Source: Sarcocystis neurona (lineage: Eukaryota > Apicomplexa > Conoidasida > Eucoccidiorida > Sarcocystidae). From it: 64,000 nt of DNA. Shown here in pieces: positions 59,827 through 64,000 of this stretch. The translations under genes were made by a program, and so were the position numbers. The number at the start of each line of letters is the position of its first letter. Within the stretch, counting starts at the first letter, position 1. The stretch covers positions 451,011-515,010 of the forward strand of contig KL647327.1 in the NCBI GenBank assembly GCA_000727475.1, given 5' to 3'. Below the pieces are notes generated by a model. The model searched no databases, had not been told where the DNA came from, and was given only the letters and a program-made list of their open reading frames with translations.

Positions 59827-62800
59827 TTAGTGCTGCTGCTGCGCTGGTGTTTGACGCACTGACGCAGCGGCTGAAGCTTGACCTGCGTCGTCGAGCACCA
59901 GATGCTGTTTCCGGCTGTCGTCGGCCTCGGTGGTCTCGTTCTTCTGCTGCTGCTGGCGCTTGAGCTCCTGCTCCTGCTCGTCCCCCTCCTCCTTGTCCTG
60001 CTTCTCTTTCGGGTCTTTCTGCAGCGTTTTCCGCTCTTTGCTGCGCCTCCGCTGCTTCATCTCGCGACGCGTCCTGTCCTGTTCGCGACGCAGTTCTCTG
60101 CGGCGCTCCCCTTCGGCGGCGGCCGCATCTCTGGCACTCTGGGGCCAGAACGGATGCGGGTCGCGCCGCTTGAGGATTACCAGCCAGATCAACACAGCAA
60201 AATTGGCTGCGCAGAAGACCAACATGATGACGCAGGGGTATAAGTAGTTCGANNNNNNNNNNNNNNNNNNNNNNNNNNNNNNNNNNNNNNNNNNNNNNNN
60301 NNNNNNNNNNNNNNNNNNNNNNNNNNNNNNNNNNNNNNNNNNNNNNNNNNNNNNNNNNNNNNNNNNNNNNNNNNNNNNNNNNNNNNNNNNNNNNNNNNNN
60401 NNNNNNNNNNNNNNNNNNNNNNNNNNNNNNNNNNNNNNNNNNNNNNNNNNNNNNNNNNNNNNNNNNNNNNNNNNNNNNNNNNNNNNNNNNNNNNNNNNNN
60501 NNNNNNNNNNNNNNNNNNNNNNNNNNNNNNNNNNNNNNNNNNNNNNNNNNNNNNNNNNNNNNNNNNNNNNNNNNNNNNNNNNNNNNNNNNNNNNNNNNNN
60601 NNNNNNNNNNNNNNNNNNNNNNNNNNNNNNNNNNNNNNNNNNNNNNNNNNNNNNNNNNNNNNNNNNNNNNNNNNNNNNNNNNNNNNNNNNNNNNNNNNNN
60701 NNNNNNNNNNNNNNNNNNNNNNNNNNNNNNNNNNNNNNNNNNNNNNNNNNNNNNNNNNNNNNNNNNNNNNNNNNNNNNNNNNNNNNNNNNNNNNNNNNNN
60801 NNNNNNNNNNNNNNNNNNNNNNNNNNNNNNNNNNNNNNNNNNNNNNNNNNNGTGAAACACGTGGACGACCATGCTCTGCATAGGAATCTTCAGCAGGGAC
60901 AGCAGCCCGGCGATCATATGGATCGTCCCCACCAACTTCCCGAAGTGGCAGGAAGAAAACGTATCGCTGACGTAGCAGTAGCTCTGCGAACTGTAAAAAG
61001 ACACGTAGCAAATGTACAGCAGTGCTCCCAGATACGCCGTCCCCGTGGACGGGATCATAGAGAACCCGTACGCCAGGGTAATGCACGTATTCAGCAGCAG
61101 GAGCACCGGCATGATTCCAACGATATCCACCACTTTCCCCAGAAACTGAGAAACAAACAACACACACATACACACACACAGGGCGAAAGCGACAAGGTCA
61201 GGCCCACACATACGGCCCTGCGAAGAAAAAGACATAATAACCCGCAGCTGCTGCAGCCACAAAGATCCACACACGACCGCAACATAAGCAGACAGAGACC
61301 GCATGGCGCATCCAACGGCGCGGAGGATTTCTCCCACAATGTCTGACAGCGGCCGCGGCTGCTGAATCCTGCAGCAGCAGCACTGCAGCACGCGCACTTC
61401 TCCAGCAGCAAAGAAAAGTGACAAGATCACGCCGTGTCGCTGTCTCGTCGGCAAAAGAGACCGTTTCAAAAGAGAGCACTGCAGAACGAGCCACGCATGA
61501 GGCGGCTGCTGCTGCAGCAGCTCTCCAGACGCCTGCCGGTACCAGCATATCAACACGCAGCGGCGGACAAGGCACACAGGGAAAAACGCGCGTCTCACCG
61601 TCCCGGGGCACACCGGGCCTATTCAAAAGCCTGTGCGTCATCCCCTCAGGCTCCCAGCCGGGCTCCTCTCAATTCCAGGGCACCCCGCACGCCAGGAATG
61701 GCGGTGGAGCACCCAGCACATCAAGAATTTCGCTTGCTGTCAATAAACGCGCTCTGCTCTACTGCCTCCGTCGAAGCAACTCTCTGCTGTTCTCTGCGTG
61801 TCTCTCCCTCTCTATATATAAATACATACGTGTGCAGACGGGCGCAACGAGGCGTGTCGCGCCACGAAGGATACATGTGCGTGTGCTGCGGCAATACAGA
61901 GAAGTGGGCTTTTTTGAGACTGAAGGACAATTACGCGTCTGCGTACACATGCAGAGACAACGTATGAACACCTGCGGCCGTGCACACAAATGTTTGCTTC
62001 TTCATTCTCTTTTCCCTCTTCAGTTCTTGCTTCTTCTTCAGTTCCACGCTCTCGTCTACATTTTCTCTTTCAAAGCGGGAGCTTCGCGAGACAAGAGGGG
62101 CAACCACAGCAACTTACTATGCAGGGGATGCAGGAGAACGGCAGCGCAGCGCCCAAGAAGTCGTTCACGCGTTTGCCGAGTAAATTTTCTCCACCAGTCG
62201 TGAAAAAGGCGTACATCAGCGCCTTCAGCACGCTGTAGAAAACAATACCAAACGCAAACTTCGAGAAGAACTGTTGCCTGAAGCTCGGCGTCGCGTTCTC
62301 TTCTTCCTGCAGTGGCGCTGCTGCTGCTGGTGCCGGGGGTGGCCCAGGAACACCGCGAAGCGCGCCATCGCTGCGGCTACGTCTCTCCTCCCCGTGCGGG
62401 ATTGCGAGTTGTGCCCGTGCTGCTGGGCTTCGTCCTTTCCCTGCTGCTGCTGACAACCGCGCAGCAGTGTCCCCCCCTCCCACTACTTGTGATGAAGAAA
62501 CACTCCCCAGGGCATCTGACGGTGACGGTGTCGCACGCGCCTCTTCTGCAGCCACGTCTTCTTCTTCAGCGTCTGCGGCTTCGGGCACCCCTGACGCGTC
62601 CTCGTCTGCCGCTGCCACTGTCTCGCTCCCCGTTGTCGCAGCTGCTATCTCTTCGCCCGCAGCAGCTTCGTCCAGGTCGCTAGCTGGCGCTCCCACCCCG
62701 GCCTTCGCCGCAGCTGCAGCCGTTGCAGGCGAGTGCGCGGAAGTGTCGACAGACACTAGTCTGTGGAACCCTACTATGTTTCCATCGTCTTCTCCTCCTC

Positions 62801-63655
62801 CTCTTTCCTCCCTTCCTCTTCCCTGTCCTTTTCCAGTCTCTCTCTTATCTGTAGGGTCCGCTTCTGTTGCAGCGTCTTGTTTTCCTTCCTTGGTGACCGC
62901 GACTGCCTCTCGCCCTGCCGTCCCTGGGTGTTGTAGCCTTTGGGTCGTTTCCCCCTTCCCACGAGGCGGCTCTCTTCCGTGCAACTCGGAGCTGTCGGCA
63001 CTGCTGCTGCCAGAGCCGTCCACACGCGAGAAAGCGAAGACAGCCTCTGTGGAAACGGACGTGCCAAAAGTGGCGGGTTCTCCACCACCTGCGAATCTCA
63101 ACGCTTCACTCCCAACGCCCGTCCCCTCCTCTTCTTTTTCACCTGCGCCTTTGCTGCCGTTGCTGCTGTCTGTCTCGCCCTTCCCCTTCTTCTCTGTAGG
63201 GGAGAGCACGTGTCCTCGGGGAGACGGCAAAAGACATCCGGTGGCGCCCCTTGGGCCTGCAACTCCTCCGACGCCATCGCCCCCGGCCTGGCCGAGGGCC
63301 GTGCTGCTGCTGCTGCCTCCTTCTCCCCCTCCGCAGTCGGGAGCAATCCCTGAGGCAAAAACACCGGCGCCCAGCAGTGGTCCACGCAAGGGAGGCAGTG
63401 CCGCAGCACTTGCGGAGTGCGTTAACTCCTCCAAAGGGGTCGCCAGGTGGTGGTGGTGCATCCAGTCCTTCACGTCCTGAAAGCTGCTGAAGCTGTCACG
63501 CCACGCGTGCGCTTCATACGAGGCAAATGAGTCGTTGACTCGCACCAGCGGACGTGCTGCCGCCAGGGTTGGCTCTTCCTCCAGGTACACATATTCGTTC
63601 CATGGCAAGAACGCTTGCAGCGGGATCAGGAGCAGGCTCAGCAGCACACACAAGC
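59827..63655 (-). CDS. Major-facilitator transporter, ApiAT-like, partial
   Basis: Exons seen: 63655-62118 (acceptor GGGTTTCTGCAG, donor ATA|GTAAGT), 61145 to at least 60852 (acceptor GTTTGTTTCTCAG), then a gap, then up to 60252 down to the stop TAA at 59827-59829. The 62118/61145 junction is in phase and rebuilds one helix (ALPFSCIPCI joined to FLGKVVDIVGIM). The visible part is the C-terminal half of a 12-helix carrier: a hydrophobic segment at the start of the first exon, a cytosolic loop of about 430 low-complexity residues, then the later helices, with YVSDTFSSCHFGKLVGTI typical of the SLC43-like apicomplexan amino-acid transporter family, and a last helix before a long charged tail (about 110 residues, Lys/Glu/Arg/Gln). 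Family members move amino acids across the parasite plasma membrane; the substrate cannot be read from the sequence. The first six or so helices lie beyond 64000. Confidence 0.75.
60253..60851. other. Assembly gap, 599 Ns
   Basis: Unresolved bases inside the transporter gene. They hide the 3' end of one exon, the 5' end of the last exon and the intron or introns between them. Real length is unknown if this is a scaffold gap. Confidence 1.
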
Positions 63656-64000
63656 CTGCAGAAACCCGCACAGCCAACACCCAGCACCAGAAGCAGCAGC
63701 AGCAGTAGCAGCTATACCTCGGGAGAACCTGGAGACACACCTCAACAACACAACACACCGCCCGTTGTCGACGCAGCCGCCGTCGACGCTGCCGCCGTCG
63801 ACGCTGCGGCCACAGACGTACTGCGGCTGGACGAGGGCGACGCATGCACTTCGACAGCAAGTGGGAAAAACCGGGGCACACACACCCGCGCAAGTGCAGA
63901 CATCCACACACTCTCTCTCCACACGAAACCAGGAAAGAAACACAAGACGACGGAGGGCTCACAAGAGCGAAACCAGCGTACAATACACAGGAGACACGTG
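63656..64000 (-). other. Probable intron of the transporter gene
   Basis: Follows the acceptor before 63655 on the minus strand. It contains a GTCGAC(G)GC(G)GC triplet-like repeat at about 63762-63812 (GTCGACGGCGGCA type) and a CTG tract. The frame stays open in line with the exon, but composition (Cys/Arg-rich, no helix) is intron-like. Confidence 0.45.

Overview
The window looks like nuclear DNA of a coccidian apicomplexan, most probably an Eimeria species. The evidence is: dense CAG/CTG triplet tracts that read as Ala, Ser, Gln or Leu runs in several frames; TATA-type microsatellites; many TGCATGC words; GT-AG introns, often with GTGAGT or GTAAGT donors; and intron-rich genes with very long low-complexity insertions. 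A 599-base assembly gap lies at 60253-60851. There is no bacterial-style operon, CRISPR array or rRNA.

Layout. 1-2.5 kb: a 56-64 bp tandem repeat and dispersed copies of a 14-bp palindrome, no gene. 2.5-15.8 kb (minus): CAG-rich coding sequence dominated by a very large, unrecognised multi-pass membrane protein (5567-15837), with possible 3' exons near 2.5-3.5 kb. 15.8-17.4 kb: AT microsatellites and a TGCATGC-rich block. 17.4-23.2 kb (minus): a TPR-like/coiled-coil protein rebuilt from four phase-compatible exons. 23.2-29.5 kb: no gene I can defend. 29.5-44 kb: a CAG-poor, gene-sparse island with two intronless secreted-protein genes (34632-36338 and 38877-40004, both minus) that look like diverged paralogues, and two tRNA-Ser(AGA) genes (minus). 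44-46.4 kb: two small convergent multi-exon genes. 46985-57301 (plus): a complete six-exon PP2C/PPM Ser/Thr phosphatase. 59.8-64 kb (minus): the 3' half of a major-facilitator transporter resembling the apicomplexan amino-acid transporter (ApiAT) family, interrupted by the gap and running off the right edge.

Genes were rebuilt by hand from protein motifs, splice consensus and codon phase. The phosphatase model is strong: every junction is in phase, and 2610 nt gives exactly 869 codons plus stop. The transporter is well supported. The TPR gene and the two small genes are plausible. Internal structure of the giant membrane-protein gene is uncertain, because CTG-rich introns stay open in several frames.

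I see no pathway joining the neighbours. The phosphatase and a small membrane or secreted protein start head to head (574 bp apart) and may share a promoter. The two secreted paralogues are the best candidates for an undescribed, lineage-specific exported family.
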